Shown piece after piece: positions 35,066-46,275 of a stretch of 64,000 nt of DNA (positions are counted from its first letter, which is position 1; the number at the start of each line of letters is the position of its first letter). The notes under the pieces are model-generated. The model saw only the letters and a list, made by a program, of their open reading frames with translations. It made no database searches and was not told the origin of the DNA. This stretch comes from Curtobacterium sp. GC_Cur_3 (GTDB taxonomy: Bacteria; Actinomycetota; Actinomycetes; Actinomycetales; Microbacteriaceae). The position numbers and the translations under genes were made by a program. The DNA lies in NCBI RefSeq assembly GCF_026544205.1, contig NZ_JALNUI010000018.1, positions 1-64,000 of the forward strand. Reading direction: 5' to 3'.

Positions 35066-37654
35066 TTGCCAGAACAATCCGGCCCCATCGGCGGGCGTGA
35101 CTCGTTCGACGAGTTCCTCGCACGCCTCCTCGCCGCCCAGAACACCGGCCAGCAGCGCTCCATGCCGTTCGGCCGCCCCGTCGACATCACCCGACTGCTC
35201 AGCCGTCGCACCCACGAGATGCTCCAGCGCACCGCCGAGTACGCGGTCGAGCAGGGACAGCGGGAGATCGACGCCCTGCACGTCCTGCACGTGCTCGTCC
35301 GCACGCAGCCGTTCGACGCCGTCGTCCGGTCCGCGGGCGTCGACCCCGAGCGCCTCGCGGCCGAGGTCGAACAGCGCCTCCCCGCCCCGTCGTCCGAGCC
35401 CGTCGAGGGCCGTCCCGCGCTGACGGCCTCCGCCCAGCGGATCCTCGTCGAGGCCACCCAGGCCGCACGCGGCTTCGGCAGCACCTACACCGACCCCGAG
35501 CACGTCTTCTTCGCGCTCGTCATGGACCAGGAGACGGTCACCGGCCAGCTCCTCGCGAACGCCGGGATCACCCCGGCCGTCATGCAGTCCTACGCACAGC
35601 AGGCCGCCAACGCGGCACGAGAGAGGCACCCCATGCCAGGCACCAGCGAAGCGGCTGACACCCGCACCGACAGCGAGACGCCGACGCTCGACCAGTTCGG
35701 CACCGACCTCACCCAGCGCGCCCGCGACGGCCACATCGACCCGGTGATCGGCCGCGCTGACGAGATCGAGCAGACCGTCGAGATCCTGCTCCGTCGGTCC
35801 AAGAACAACCCCGTCCTGATCGGTGAGCCCGGCGTCGGCAAGACCGCGATCGTCGAGGGGCTCGCCCAGCGCATCGTCGACGGCGACGTCCCCGCCCTGC
35901 TGCAGGGCAAGCGCGTCGTCGCCCTCGACCTGCCCGGCATGCTCGCGGGCACCCGGTACCGCGGTGACTTCGAGGAGCGCCTGACGAAGGCCCTCGACGA
36001 GATCAGCGCGCACGCCGACGAGCTCATCGTGTTCGTCGACGAGCTGCACACCGTCGTCGGGGCGGGTGGCGGCGGCGAGGGCGGCTCGATGGACGCGGGC
36101 AACATCCTCAAGCCGCGCCTGGCCCGGGGCGACCTGCACATGGTCGGCGCCACCACGCTCTCGGAGTACCGCCGGATCGAGAAGGACGCCGCGCTCGAGC
36201 GGCGCTTCCAGCCCGTCACGGTGGGGGAGCCGAGCGTCGAGGACGCGGTCGCGATCCTCACCGGGCTCAGCCCGCGGTACGCCGAGCACCACGGCGTCAC
36301 CTACACGGAGGGCGCCCTCCGCGCCGCGGTCGAGCTCTCGCACCGCTACGTCACGGACCGGCACCTGCCCGACAAGGCGATCGACCTCATCGACCAGGCG
36401 GGCGCACGCAGCCGCCTCCTCCGATCGGGGGACGTCGACGTCGAGGCGCTCCGTGACCAGCTCGCCGAGCTGATGGCGGAGAAGGACCGCGCGGTCGCCG
36501 AGGAGCGCTACGAGGAGGCGTCTCGCCTCCGCGACCAGACCGCCGACCTGGAGGCCCGGATCACCGCCGCCGGATCGGCGGACGCAGGGCGCGCCTCCCG
36601 TCCGGACCAGGCCGACTCCGTGATCACGGAGGCCGACATCGCGGCCGTCGTGTCCCGCGCCACCGGCATCCCCGCGGCCCGGCTCACCCAGGGTGACCGG
36701 ACGCGTCTCGCCCGACTGGAGGACGAGCTGCACGAGCGGGTCGTCGGACAGGAGGATGCGGTGCGCGCCATCGCGACCGCCGTCCGCCGCAGCCGGACCG
36801 GGATGGGCGACCCGGATCGTCCGGTCGGGAGCTTCCTGTTCCTCGGACCGACCGGTGTCGGCAAGACCGAGCTCGCGAAGGCCCTCGCGTCGTCGCTGTT
36901 CGGGGACGAGTCGGCCATGCTCCGCTTCGACATGAGCGAGTTCGGCGAGCGGCACACCGTGTCCCGACTGGTCGGTGCCCCTCCCGGGTACGTCGGCTAC
37001 GACGAGGCCGGCCAGCTGACCGAGCGCGTCCGCCGCAACCCGTACTCGGTGATCCTGCTCGACGAGGTCGAGAAGGCGCACCCCGACGTGTTCAACCTGC
37101 TGCTGCAGGTGCTCGACGACGGTCGACTCACGGACGGACAGGGCCGCACGGTCGACTTCCGCAACACCGTGGTCATCATGACGTCCAACATCGGGTCGGA
37201 GTTCCTCGCGTCGCGCTCCGGCGCCCTCGGGTTCTCCGCGTCGGCGGACGGCGGCTACGGCGAGGACGACCTCCGGAACCGCGTGATGGGCAAGCTGCGC
37301 GAGTCGATGCGCCCCGAGTTCATCAACCGCATCGACGAGATCGTGCTCTTCCGCAAGCTCGACCGGACGCACCTGCGCTCGATCGTGTCGCTGCTGCTGG
37401 CCGACACCTCCCTGCGCCTCATCGCGCAGGACATGGTGCTCTCGGTCGACGAGGCCGCGGTCGACTGGCTCGCCGAGCACGGGTACGAGCCCGAGTACGG
37501 CGCCCGACCGCTCCGTCGCCTGATCCAGCGCGAGGTCGACGACCGCGTCGCGACGCTCGTGGTCGAGGGTGCCGTGCAGGCCGGTGACACCGTCCGCATC
37601 GAGGTGTCGGGTGGGTCGCTCGTCGCTCGTGTCTCCGCACCGGCGACCGTCTAG
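35066..37654 (+). CDS. ClpC-type AAA+ unfoldase (Clp protease ATP-binding subunit), heat-shock paralogue
   Basis: An 862-residue Hsp100 protein. An N-terminal repeat domain (about 1-180) is followed by AAA-1 with Walker [10 protein letters not shown], a short middle domain with the UVR-like [18 protein letters not shown], and AAA-2 with Walker [10 protein letters not shown]. The brief middle domain makes it ClpC-like, not ClpB, which has a long coiled coil. GALGFSAS in AAA-2 matches the ClpP-docking LGF loop, so it probably feeds ClpP. The TTG start (35066) is fixed by AGGAGG 5 nt upstream. The HAIR site just upstream indicates HspR control. A GCGCCTCCCGTCCGG word lies in the middle-domain linker (36591-36605). 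Confidence 0.9.
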   Translation: MPEQSGPIGGRDSFDEFLARLLAAQNTGQQRSMPFGRPVDITRLLSRRTHEMLQRTAEYAVEQGQREIDALHVLHVLVRTQPFDAVVRSAGVDPERLAAEVEQRLPAPSSEPVEGRPALTASAQRILVEATQAARGFGSTYTDPEHVFFALVMDQETVTGQLLANAGITPAVMQSYAQQAANAARERHPMPGTSEAADTRTDSETPTLDQFGTDLTQRARDGHIDPVIGRADEIEQTVEILLRRSKNNPVLIGEPGVGKTAIVEGLAQRIVDGDVPALLQGKRVVALDLPGMLAGTRYRGDFEERLTKALDEISAHADELIVFVDELHTVVGAGGGGEGGSMDAGNILKPRLARGDLHMVGATTLSEYRRIEKDAALERRFQPVTVGEPSVEDAVAILTGLSPRYAEHHGVTYTEGALRAAVELSHRYVTDRHLPDKAIDLIDQAGARSRLLRSGDVDVEALRDQLAELMAEKDRAVAEERYEEASRLRDQTADLEARITAAGSADAGRASRPDQADSVITEADIAAVVSRATGIPAARLTQGDRTRLARLEDELHERVVGQEDAVRAIATAVRRSRTGMGDPDRPVGSFLFLGPTGVGKTELAKALASSLFGDESAMLRFDMSEFGERHTVSRLVGAPPGYVGYDEAGQLTERVRRNPYSVILLDEVEKAHPDVFNLLLQVLDDGRLTDGQGRTVDFRNTVVIMTSNIGSEFLASRSGALGFSASADGGYGEDDLRNRVMGKLRESMRPEFINRIDEIVLFRKLDRTHLRSIVSLLLADTSLRLIAQDMVLSVDEAAVDWLAEHGYEPEYGARPLRRLIQREVDDRVATLVVEGAVQAGDTVRIEVSGGSLVARVSAPATV

Positions 37655-37667
37655 TCGCACCACCCCT

Positions 37668-37701
37668 GAACGCCCCGGGACCGATCGGTCCCGGGGCGTT
37701 C
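37668..37701 (+). terminator. Terminator of the Clp ATPase gene
   Basis: A perfect 34-nt palindrome, GAACGCCCCGGGACC-GATC-GGTCCCGGGGCGTTC, 13 nt after the stop codon. 15-bp stem, 4-nt loop. Confidence 0.8.
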
Positions 37702-37846
37702 TCGTGTGTTCAGTTCTGCAATTCCGACGCATTTCGTGGAATGGGTTGCGCGGGCGGGGAGGATGTCGCTACTGTTCACACGTCGCGAACACACTTCCCG
37801 ACAGCATCAGTTGCATTTCCCGACCCGTGCCGAAAGGGGGCCGACC

Positions 37847-37927
37847 ATGATCTCGATCATCATCACCACGCAGACGCCGTTCCGTGCAGTCCGTGGGACC
37901 ACCGGCTCCTTCCCCGGGTCCCGCTGA
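37847..37927 (+). CDS. Possible 26-residue peptide
   Basis: A short ORF with a good ribosome site (AAAGGGGG, 6 nt before ATG) starting MISIIITTQTPFRAV and ending PGSR. Hydrophobic beta-branched start then a basic, Gly/Ser-rich tail. It could be a leader peptide or a small signalling/stress peptide. The support is the ribosome site and the promoter-like sequence upstream; no family recognised. Confidence 0.4.
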   Translation: MISIIITTQTPFRAVRGTTGSFPGSR

Positions 37928-38055
37928 CGCGACCGCGTCCGCCACGCACAGGCTCACCGCCACGCACTGGTCCGTCGCCGCGACGGCCCGCCGGTCCTGT
38001 CCACCTCGGCCGCTCCAGGCTGACGCCGAGCACTGCTCGCGTCCTGGTCGTCTGC

Positions 38056-38077
38056 CGTTGATCCTCCTGGATCAACG
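38056..38077 (+). terminator. Hairpin after the small peptide ORF
   Basis: CGTTGATCC-TCCT-GGATCAACG, perfect 9-bp arms. It may end the short transcript from 37780 or regulate the next ORF; no T tract. Confidence 0.45.
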
Positions 38078-38288
38078 ACGCTGACCCTGTCGTGCAGGAC
38101 CGTGGAATGTGTCCGGAATGCCGTTCGAGCGTGCGGATGCGTGTCGTCGCGGAATGTCGATCCACATTCTCATCGCCGATCCGTGTGCATTCTGCACGCA
38201 CATCGGACGATCCTCCCTGCCCGGTCGCCGGCTGATTCGTCGCGCCCCGGGATCCAAGCCACACCCGTACCCAGAACCGGTGACCACC

Positions 38289-38522
38289 ATGTCCACGAAG
38301 TCCGTCCTCCGCCCGCCCGGCGCGACCACAGCAGCCCGCTCGGTCTCCCTGACCGACCGGCTCGCGATGCGCCTCGGGATGGCACTCATCGTCTGGAGTC
38401 GACGCACCCGCGCGAAGCGGCCGCCCGTCGACCTCTTCCTCGCCGAACAGCTCCGCCAGGAGCGTGCTGGGCGCGAAGCCGAGTGGGTGATGCTCGGCGC
38501 CACGATGCACATGTGGCGATGA
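38289..38522 (+). CDS. Small basic hypothetical protein
   Basis: A 77-residue protein starting MSTKSVLRPPGATTAARS. The middle SLTDRLAMRLGMALIVWSRR is an amphipathic/hydrophobic helix flanked by arginines, and the C-terminal half is a charged helix (LFLAEQLRQERAGREAEW). The same type of small helix-Arg protein is common in related genera, from memory. No ribosome site of note. The same frame remains open 180 nt upstream, so the start could be earlier (38109). Function is unknown. Confidence 0.55.
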   Translation: MSTKSVLRPPGATTAARSVSLTDRLAMRLGMALIVWSRRTRAKRPPVDLFLAEQLRQERAGREAEWVMLGATMHMWR

Positions 38523-38586
38523 GCGCACCGACCACCACCGACGGGTGGTCCGACCGTCTCGACGGCCGGGCCACCCGTTCCTCGTG

Positions 38587-39636
38587 TCACCGCCGGTTCG
38601 CCACCAGGGCCTGCGCATAAGCGGACCACCACTTGCCGGCAGCCGGACCGCCGTTGCACGTGCCGTCGCTCGACCCCGGGGTCTTCACCCAGAGGAGCGC
38701 GTCCATCGCGGTCGTGCCGGCGCTGACCCGCGGCGTCTGCCCGAGCCCCGCACCGGTCGGGTTGCACCACGTGCCCTTCCACCCACGGCCGTTCCGCGAG
38801 ACGTCCACGACGTAGTGCGACCCACTGGTCAGCGCGCTCACGCGGTCGGCGTACGCGCGCTCCTGGTCGACCGGCTGGAAGTTCGCGACGTTCGTGAAGA
38901 ACCCGCGCGCCTCGGCGACGCCGGCCGACCGCAGCAGCGCCGCCTGCGCCTCGGGCGTGTTCCACGTGCTGTTGCCGCCGTCGAGGTACGCGGGCACACC
39001 GGCCGCTGAGAGTGCGGCCACGGCCTGCGCGAGCAGCGGCGGACGCGTCGCGGCCTCGCTCGTGCACCGGGGGAGCGCCGAGAGCGAGTCCGGTTCGACC
39101 AGGACCACCGCTCGGTGTCCGCGGAGGTCGTCCGCGATCCGCTGGTTCCACGCGACGTAGTCGGCGGCGGAGACGCCTCCGGCCGAGTAGCCGCCGCAGT
39201 CCCGGTTCGGGATCGCGTAGGTGACGAACACGGGCGTCCGGCCGGCTGCCTCAGCTGCCGCCAGTGTGCGCGCGAGGTACCGGTCGAGCATGTCGCCCCG
39301 GAACCACTCGCCGAGCCAGGTCGCGACGGGCTGCGCGGCGATCGTCCGCGCCGCAGCGACCCCCGCGGTGTCGCCGGACGCGGTCAGCGCGGTCACCGCC
39401 TGGGCCGCCTGGCTGTCGGGCTGAACGAACAGGCCGCCGGCGAAGACCTGTCCGGTGGTCGCGGTGCGGATGGTCGCGGTCGTCACGGTCGGTGCTGCCT
39501 GGGCCGGCTGCGCCGGGCCGGAGGTGGCGACCCCGGCGAGTGTCGCCAGCGCGGTGATCGCGGCAGCGACGGTGAGTCTGTTGCTGGTCGTGCTGCCTGT
39601 GCGGTTCCTGGTCGTGATCCTGGTGCGTTCGTCCAC
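38587..39636 (-). CDS. Secreted glycoside hydrolase family 6 (cellulase)
   Basis: A 349-residue secreted GH6 enzyme. Signal peptide: RLTVAAAITALATLAGVATS ending near AQPAQAAP, about residue 45. Both family signatures are present: VTYAIPNRDCGGYSAGG and VVLVEPDSLS, with the catalytic Asp in RDCGG. The final segment ALLWVKTPGSSDGTCNGGP holds the base region and a disulfide cysteine. No carbohydrate-binding module or linker, so it is a bare catalytic domain hydrolysing beta-1,4-glucan, likely plant cellulose or oligosaccharides. GTG start 39636 has AGGGGAG upstream; an ATG 390 nt further is in shadow sequence. Confidence 0.9.
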   Translation of the reverse strand: MDERTRITTRNRTGSTTSNRLTVAAAITALATLAGVATSGPAQPAQAAPTVTTATIRTATTGQVFAGGLFVQPDSQAAQAVTALTASGDTAGVAAARTIAAQPVATWLGEWFRGDMLDRYLARTLAAAEAAGRTPVFVTYAIPNRDCGGYSAGGVSAADYVAWNQRIADDLRGHRAVVLVEPDSLSALPRCTSEAATRPPLLAQAVAALSAAGVPAYLDGGNSTWNTPEAQAALLRSAGVAEARGFFTNVANFQPVDQERAYADRVSALTSGSHYVVDVSRNGRGWKGTWCNPTGAGLGQTPRVSAGTTAMDALLWVKTPGSSDGTCNGGPAAGKWWSAYAQALVANRR

Positions 39637-39661
39637 GGTGTCGCTCCCCTGTCCCTGGCGG

Positions 39662-39680
39662 CGGGCGCCCGGTGCGCCCG
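39662..39680. promoter_or_regulatory. Inverted repeat upstream of the GH6 gene
   Basis: CGGGCGC-CCGGT-GCGCCCG, 7-bp arms, 26 nt before the GTG. A possible operator; it is not a CebR box. Confidence 0.35.
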
Positions 39681-39783
39681 TGTCCCGACCGGTCCAGGGG
39701 ACCCCGAGCCGCGGTCCGTCGGCCAGGACCAGAACGAGGGGTTGACCGTCCGGGCGGTGTCCGTGCAGGGCTCGGGCGGACCG

Positions 39784-39789
39784 TACGGT
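39784..39789 (+). promoter_or_regulatory. -10 box of leaderless apt
   Basis: TACGGT ends 6 nt before the ATG at 39796. Confidence 0.5.
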
Positions 39790-39795
39790 TGGTGC

Positions 39796-40338
39796 ATGAG
39801 CGAAACCGCCTCCGACCTCGTCCAGCGACTCACGGCGATCGTGCCGGACTTCCCGAAGCCGGGCATCCTGTTCCGTGACGTCACCCCGGTGTTCGCCGAC
39901 GCCGTGGCGTTCGGCCGGGTCTGCGAAGCGCTCGCAGCGCCGTTCGCCGTCGGCGGCGGGTTCGCCGCGGTCGCCGGCATCGAGGCCCGCGGGTTCGCCC
40001 TCGCCGGCGGCATCGCGGCGCAGCACCAGGTCGGCGTGCTGACGGTCCGCAAGGCCGGCAAGCTCCCGGGGGAGGTGCTCAGCGAGCAGTACGCGCTGGA
40101 GTACGGCGAGGCGGAACTCGAACTCCGTCCCGCACAGCTCCCGGCGGGCACCCGCGTGCTGGTCGTCGACGACGTGCTGGCGACCGGCGGTACCGGGGCC
40201 GCGACCATCACGCTGCTCGAACGCGCCGGGTACGAGGCGATCGGGTTCGCCGCCCTGCTGGAGCTCGACGGGCTCGCCGGCCGCGAGCGGCTCGAGTCGC
40301 GCCTGCCCGTCACCACGCTCGGCGCCGTCCCCGCCTGA
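39796..40338 (+). CDS. apt: Adenine phosphoribosyltransferase
   Basis: A 180-residue type I phosphoribosyltransferase converting adenine and PRPP to AMP. Apt pattern: VPDFPKPGILFRDVTPVFAD, GIEARGFALAGGIA, VRKAGKLPGEVLSEQYALEY and the PRPP loop VLVVDDVLATGGTG. The start is fixed by the TACGGT box 6 nt upstream; much longer upstream open frame is antisense to the GH6 gene. In mycobacteria apt lies between secF and relA; here it is next to thrS, 91 nt before it. Confidence 0.95.
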   Translation: MSETASDLVQRLTAIVPDFPKPGILFRDVTPVFADAVAFGRVCEALAAPFAVGGGFAAVAGIEARGFALAGGIAAQHQVGVLTVRKAGKLPGEVLSEQYALEYGEAELELRPAQLPAGTRVLVVDDVLATGGTGAATITLLERAGYEAIGFAALLELDGLAGRERLESRLPVTTLGAVPA

Positions 40339-40388
40339 GCACGCGCCGGCGGCTCCCGACCCATCCCGGTGGCCGTCCGCTCGCGCAC

Positions 40389-40394
40389 TAGTCT
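40389..40394 (+). promoter_or_regulatory. -10 box candidate for thrS
   Basis: TAGTCT, 34 nt before GTG 40429; the leader holds GAGGAG (40413-40418). It is too short for a T-box riboswitch. Confidence 0.4.
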
Positions 40395-40428
40395 TGACGC
40401 ACCGTTTCTATCGAGGAGTCCCACCATC

Positions 40429-42461
<2,033 letters not shown>

Positions 42462-42462
<1 letters not shown>

Positions 42463-43037
42463 TGTCCGACACCGAGGACGACCCGCTGGTCATCCGGGAC
42501 GCGGCCACACAGGCCGCTGTCCCGGATGCCTTCCAGCGTCTGTGGAACCCGCACCGGATGGCGTACATCGACTCCGGGCGGGCCGGCGAAGGCCGCGGGC
42601 ACAAGGACGACTGCCCGTTCTGCGAGGCGCCGGAGAAGACCGACGAGGACGCCCTCATCGTGGCCAGGGGCGAGCACGCCTACGTGCTGCTCAACCTGTA
42701 CCCTTACAACAACGGCCACCTCCTGGTCTGCCCGTACCGGCACGTCCCGCTCTACGACGAGGCCACCCCCGAGGAGCTCCGCGAGATCGGCGAACTCACG
42801 CAGACCGCGATGCGGGTCCTGCGGCAGGTGTCGCACTGCGACGGCTTCAACATCGGCATGAACCAGGGCGAGGTCGCCGGCGCCGGCGTCGCGGGACACC
42901 TCCACCAGCACGTCGTGCCGCGGTGGGAGTCGGACTCGAACTTCTTCCCGGTCATCGCCAGGACGAAGTCGATGTCGCAGATGCTCGGGGACACCAGACG
43001 ACTGGTCGCAGAAGGCTGGTCCGCACAGCGGTCCTGA
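42462..43037 (+). CDS. HIT family hydrolase/phosphorylase (AP4A phosphorylase-like)
   Basis: A 191-residue HIT protein. CPFCEAPEK could bind zinc, LNLYPYNNGHLLVCPYRHV is the nucleotide-binding hallmark, and AGHLHQHVVPRW contains the histidine triad. It is similar to the actinobacterial protein always next to thrS (Rv2613c type), an ATP adenylyltransferase/diadenosine-tetraphosphate phosphorylase. It may clear dinucleoside polyphosphates that synthetases form as by-products. The ATG overlaps the thrS stop by 1 nt. Confidence 0.9.
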
Positions 43038-43048
43038 CCGCTCAGCAC

Positions 43049-43054
43049 TAGGAT
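43049..43054 (+). promoter_or_regulatory. -10 box of pdxS
   Basis: TAGGAT, 9 nt before the ATG at 43064, giving at most a 2-3 nt leader. No clear -35. Confidence 0.45.
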
Positions 43055-43063
43055 GGGGGCATC

Positions 43064-43990
43064 ATGAGCGACAGCACCAGCACCCCCGACACCAGCACTC
43101 CCGGCACCTCCATCACCGGATCGTCCCGCGTGAAGCGCGGTCTGGCGGAGATGCTCAAGGGCGGCGTCATCATGGACGTCATCGACGCCGACCAGGCCCG
43201 CATCGCCGAGGAAGCCGGCGCCACCGCCGTCATGGCCCTCGAGCGCGTGCCCGCCGACATCCGTGCGCAGGGTGGCGTGGCCCGCATGTCGGACCCCTCG
43301 ATGATCGAGGAGATCATCGCCGCGGTGTCCATCCCCGTCATGGCGAAGGCCCGCATCGGCCACTTCGTCGAGGCCCAGGTCCTGCAGGAGCTCGGTGTCG
43401 ACTACATCGACGAGTCGGAGGTCCTCTCGCCGGCCGACTACGTCAACCACATCGACAAGTGGAACTTCACGACCCCCTTCGTCTGTGGCGCCACGAACCT
43501 CGGCGAGGCACTCCGTCGCATCACCGAGGGCGCGGCCATGATCCGCTCCAAGGGCGAGGCCGGCACCGGTGACGTGTCCGAGGCCACCCGCCACATCCGC
43601 ACCATCGCCAAGGAGATCGCGGCGCTCCGCCACCTCAAGGACGACGAGCTCTACGTCGCCGCCAAGGAGCTCCAGGCGCCGTACGACGTGGTCAAGGAAG
43701 TCGCGAGCACCGGCACGCTCCCCGTCGTCCTGTTCACCGCCGGTGGTGTCGCCACCCCGGCCGACGCGGCGATGATGATGCAGCTCGGCGCCGACGGCGT
43801 CTTCGTCGGCTCCGGCATCTTCAAGTCCGGCGACCCGGCCAAGCGTGCCGCCGCCATCGTCAAGGCCGTGACCTTCCACGACGACCCCAAGGTCATCGCC
43901 GAGGTCTCGCGTGGTCTCGGGGAGGCGATGGTCGGCATCAACGTCGCCGACGTCCCCGCCCCGCACCGCCTCGCCGAGCGTGGCTGGTAG
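43064..43990 (+). CDS. pdxS: Pyridoxal 5'-phosphate synthase lyase subunit
   Basis: A 308-residue PdxS with a disordered Ser/Thr/Pro start of about 20 residues. Highly conserved core: [54 protein letters not shown], and the phosphate loop [20 protein letters not shown]. It combines ribose-5-phosphate, glyceraldehyde-3-phosphate and ammonia into PLP. Ammonia comes from PdxT, whose gene overlaps by 11 nt. Its own near-leaderless promoter allows expression apart from thrS. Confidence 0.97.
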   Translation: MSDSTSTPDTSTPGTSITGSSRVKRGLAEMLKGGVIMDVIDADQARIAEEAGATAVMALERVPADIRAQGGVARMSDPSMIEEIIAAVSIPVMAKARIGHFVEAQVLQELGVDYIDESEVLSPADYVNHIDKWNFTTPFVCGATNLGEALRRITEGAAMIRSKGEAGTGDVSEATRHIRTIAKEIAALRHLKDDELYVAAKELQAPYDVVKEVASTGTLPVVLFTAGGVATPADAAMMMQLGADGVFVGSGIFKSGDPAKRAAAIVKAVTFHDDPKVIAEVSRGLGEAMVGINVADVPAPHRLAERGW

Positions 43991-44591
43991 TCCGACCACG
44001 GGCGCGGCACCCCGCATCGGGGTGCTCGCGCTGCAGGGTGACTTCCGCGAGCACATCGCCTCGCTGACGGAGCTCGGCGCCGAGGTGGTGCCCCTCCGTC
44101 GTCCCGAGGAGATCGCGGGACTGCACGGTGTCGTGATCCCCGGGGGCGAGTCCAGCGTGATGGACAAGCTGTCACGGGCGTTCGGTGTCGCGGAGCCCCT
44201 CGCCGAGGCCATCCGCAACGGGCTGCCGACGTACGGCACCTGCGCCGGGATGATCATGCTGAGCGACCGCATCACGAACGCGATCGGTGGGCAGCAGACC
44301 CTCGGTGTCCTCGACACGACGGTGCGGCGCAACGCCTTCGGCAGCCAGAACGACTCCTTCGAGACGGACATCCCGATGCCCGACCTCGGCGAGGCCCCGG
44401 TGCACGCGGTGTTCATCCGTGCGCCCGTGGTGGAGCAGCACGGTGACGCCGTACACGTCCTCGGGGCGCTGTCCGACGGCCAGGTCGTCGCGGTGCAGCA
44501 GGGCAACGTCATCGCGAGTGCCTTCCACCCGGAGGTCGCGGGGGAGGACCGCTTCCACCGGCGCTTCCTCGACCTCGTCCGGCACGCCTGA
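43980..44591 (+). CDS. pdxT: Pyridoxal 5'-phosphate synthase glutaminase subunit
   Basis: A 203-residue class I glutaminase with [28 protein letters not shown], the nucleophile Cys88 in [11 protein letters not shown], and the His/Glu pair in [11 protein letters not shown]. It releases ammonia for PdxS in a 12+12 complex. I place the start at GTG 43980, inside the pdxS 3' end; the frame extends further but adds non-homologous residues. The overlap implies translational coupling. Confidence 0.95.
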   Translation: MAGSPTTGAAPRIGVLALQGDFREHIASLTELGAEVVPLRRPEEIAGLHGVVIPGGESSVMDKLSRAFGVAEPLAEAIRNGLPTYGTCAGMIMLSDRITNAIGGQQTLGVLDTTVRRNAFGSQNDSFETDIPMPDLGEAPVHAVFIRAPVVEQHGDAVHVLGALSDGQVVAVQQGNVIASAFHPEVAGEDRFHRRFLDLVRHA

Positions 44592-44613
44592 CCCGAGCGT
44601 CCCCGACCTCGCT

Positions 44614-44731
44614 GAACACCGGCGTCTGGCCATGCGTGCCGCCGTGCCTGCTGCGCTCAACACCGGCGTCTCGGCATGACACCGCGGAAATCCGCGGCGT
44701 CGCACCCAGACACCGGTGTCTTGCCGCATCT
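44614..44731. repeat. Three copies of an ACACCGGYGTCT repeat between pdxT and yebC
   Basis: AACACCGGCGTCTGGCCATG (44615), AACACCGGCGTCTCGGCATG (44659) and AGACACCGGTGTCTTGCCGC (44708). The last contains a perfect 14-bp palindrome. A CCGCGG-AAAT-CCGCGG hairpin lies between the second and third copies (44682-44697). The 249-nt gap has no gene. Confidence 0.55.
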
Positions 44732-44801
44732 CACGAGACGACAGGGCGGCCGGCTGTCCACAGGGCCTGCGTGCCGGGCGCACGGCGAGCCTCCCGGCCG
44801 G

Positions 44802-44807
44802 TAAACT
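44802..44807 (+). promoter_or_regulatory. -10 box of yebC
   Basis: TAAACT, 33 nt before GTG 44841. A GCGAGCCTCCCGGCCGG word (44785-44801) directly abuts it and would occupy the spacer region. Confidence 0.5.
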
Positions 44808-44840
44808 GATCCGGACTTTCCGCACGACGCAAGGAGAACC

Positions 44841-45605
44841 GTGTCCGGGCATTCCAAGTGGGCGACCACCAAGCACAAGAAGGCCGTCATCGACGGCCGC
44901 CGTGCCAAGTCGTTCGCCAAGCTCATCAAGAACATCGAGGTCGCCGCGAAGATGGGCGGTGCCGACCTGTCGGGCAACCCGACCCTGGTCGACGCCATCC
45001 AGAAGGCCAAGAAGACCTCGGTGCCCAACGACAACATCGACCGCGCCGTCAAGCGTGGTGCCGGCCTCACCGGTGAGTCGATCGAGTACACGACCATCAT
45101 GTACGAGGGCTACGCGCCCAACGGCGTCGCGATGCTCATCGAGTGCCTCACGGACAACAAGAACCGGGCAGCAGCGGAGGTTCGCACCGCGATGTCGCGG
45201 AACGGCGGCACCATGGCCGACCCGGGCAGCGTCGCCTACAACTTCGCGCGCAAGGGCGTCATCTCCGTCACCAAGACCGACGGCCTGACCGAGGACGACG
45301 TCATGACGGCCGTGCTCGACGCCGGTGTCGAGGACGTCATCGACCAGGGCGGCGGCTTCGAGGTCATCACCGAGGCCAGCGACCTCGTCGCGGCCCGCAC
45401 GGCGCTGCAGGACGCCGGCATCGACTACGACTCCGCCGACGCAGAGTTCGTCCCCGGCCTCAAGGTCCCCGTCGACGCCGAGACCGCCCGCAAGGTGTTC
45501 CGGCTGATCGACGCGCTGGAGGACAGCGACGACGTCCAGAACGTCTACGCGAACTTCGACGTCCCCGCCGACGTCCAGGCCGAGCTCGACGAGGACGAGG
45601 ACTGA
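44841..45605 (+). CDS. yebC: YebC/PmpR family protein
   Basis: A 254-residue YebC/TACO1 protein beginning [20 protein letters not shown], with the hallmark [20 protein letters not shown] and the acidic ending ELDEDED. Known members act as DNA-binding regulators or as ribosome-associated factors that help translation through proline stretches. GTG start after AAGGAG. Placed before ruvC as in most actinobacteria. Confidence 0.95.
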   Translation: MSGHSKWATTKHKKAVIDGRRAKSFAKLIKNIEVAAKMGGADLSGNPTLVDAIQKAKKTSVPNDNIDRAVKRGAGLTGESIEYTTIMYEGYAPNGVAMLIECLTDNKNRAAAEVRTAMSRNGGTMADPGSVAYNFARKGVISVTKTDGLTEDDVMTAVLDAGVEDVIDQGGGFEVITEASDLVAARTALQDAGIDYDSADAEFVPGLKVPVDAETARKVFRLIDALEDSDDVQNVYANFDVPADVQAELDEDED

Positions 45606-45609
45606 GCCG

Positions 45610-46275
45610 GTGCTCCGCGTGCTCGGGGTGGACCCCGGGCTCACCCGCTGCGGTGTCGGGGTGGTCGAGGTCACCCCGGACCGTCGCGCCCGCCTGGTGC
45701 ACGTCACCGTCGTGCGCACCCCGGCGGACATGGCGCTCGAGCAGCGCCTGGTGCTGATCGCCTCGGGCATCGCGGAGCAGATCGAGGCCCACCACCCGGA
45801 CGCCGTCGCCGTGGAGCGCGTCTTCGCGCAGGCGAACGTCCGCACGGTGATGGGGACGGCCCAGGCCGCCGGGCTCGCCCTGCACGCGGCGGCCGTCCGC
45901 GGCATCCCCGTCGGCCTGCACACCCCGTCCGAGGTCAAGGCCGCCGTCACGGGCTACGGCAACGCCGACAAGCGGCAGGTGCAGGCGATGATCGCCCGCG
46001 TGCTCGGACTCGCGGAGGCCCCGAAGCCGGCGGACGCCGCCGACGCGCTCGCCCTGGCGGTGTGCCATGCCTGGAGGCTCGGTGCGCCCGATGCGGTCAG
46101 CACCGGCACCGGGACCCTCACCCCAGCGCAGCGTGCATGGCGCGACGCGCAGGCAGGGACGACCAGCCGCACCGCGGCCTCGCCGATCAGCCGCGCCACC
46201 TCACCACTCCAGCGTGCCGAGGCCGCAGCGCGGCGTGCGTCGTCGTCGGCCGCTGCCCCTAGGCTCGGGGCATGA
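45610..46275 (+). CDS. ruvC: Holliday junction resolvase RuvC
   Basis: A 221-residue RuvC. The four acidic residues are in [25 protein letters not shown] and [11 protein letters not shown]. The nuclease part ends about residue 160; a 60-residue Ala/Ser/Thr/Arg-rich tail ([15 protein letters not shown] onward) makes it longer than the usual 170-190. It cuts Holliday junctions with RuvAB. The GTG is 4 nt after the yebC stop, and the stop overlaps ruvA by 4 nt (ATGA). Confidence 0.95.
   Translation: MLRVLGVDPGLTRCGVGVVEVTPDRRARLVHVTVVRTPADMALEQRLVLIASGIAEQIEAHHPDAVAVERVFAQANVRTVMGTAQAAGLALHAAAVRGIPVGLHTPSEVKAAVTGYGNADKRQVQAMIARVLGLAEAPKPADAADALALAVCHAWRLGAPDAVSTGTGTLTPAQRAWRDAQAGTTSRTAASPISRATSPLQRAEAAARRASSSAAAPRLGA
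46260..46265 (+). promoter_or_regulatory. -10 box of ruvA inside ruvC
   Basis: TAGGCT 6 nt before the ruvA ATG, inside the last codons of ruvC. A leaderless internal promoter could uncouple ruvAB from ruvC. Confidence 0.45.

Larger units (their letters stand above)
37702..38288. other. Sparse region with hairpins and small ORFs
   Basis: About 590 nt with locally lower GC than the surroundings and no sizeable gene. It holds a possible promoter (TTGCGC, 18-nt spacer, TACTGT near 37770), the dyad GTTC-N9-GAAC just after it, the 26-codon ORF at 37847, a CGTTGATCC-TCCT-GGATCAACG hairpin, and two AT-richer dyads (GAATGT-N6-ACATTC near 38153; GTGTGCA-TTC-TGCACGC near 38191). Confidence 0.5.

Noticed and set aside
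35066..37654. Calling the HAIR-linked Hsp100 ClpB
   Set aside because: The middle domain is short and UVR-like and an LGF ClpP loop is present; ClpB has a long coiled coil and lacks the loop.
37884..38084. A 66-codon frame overlapping the micro-ORF
   Set aside because: No ribosome site, Pro/Ala/Arg-rich composition typical of random high-GC frames, and it runs through the hairpin.
40339..40428. A T-box riboswitch before thrS
   Set aside because: Only about 30 nt separate the -10 candidate's start site from the GTG; no specifier hairpin or terminator pair.
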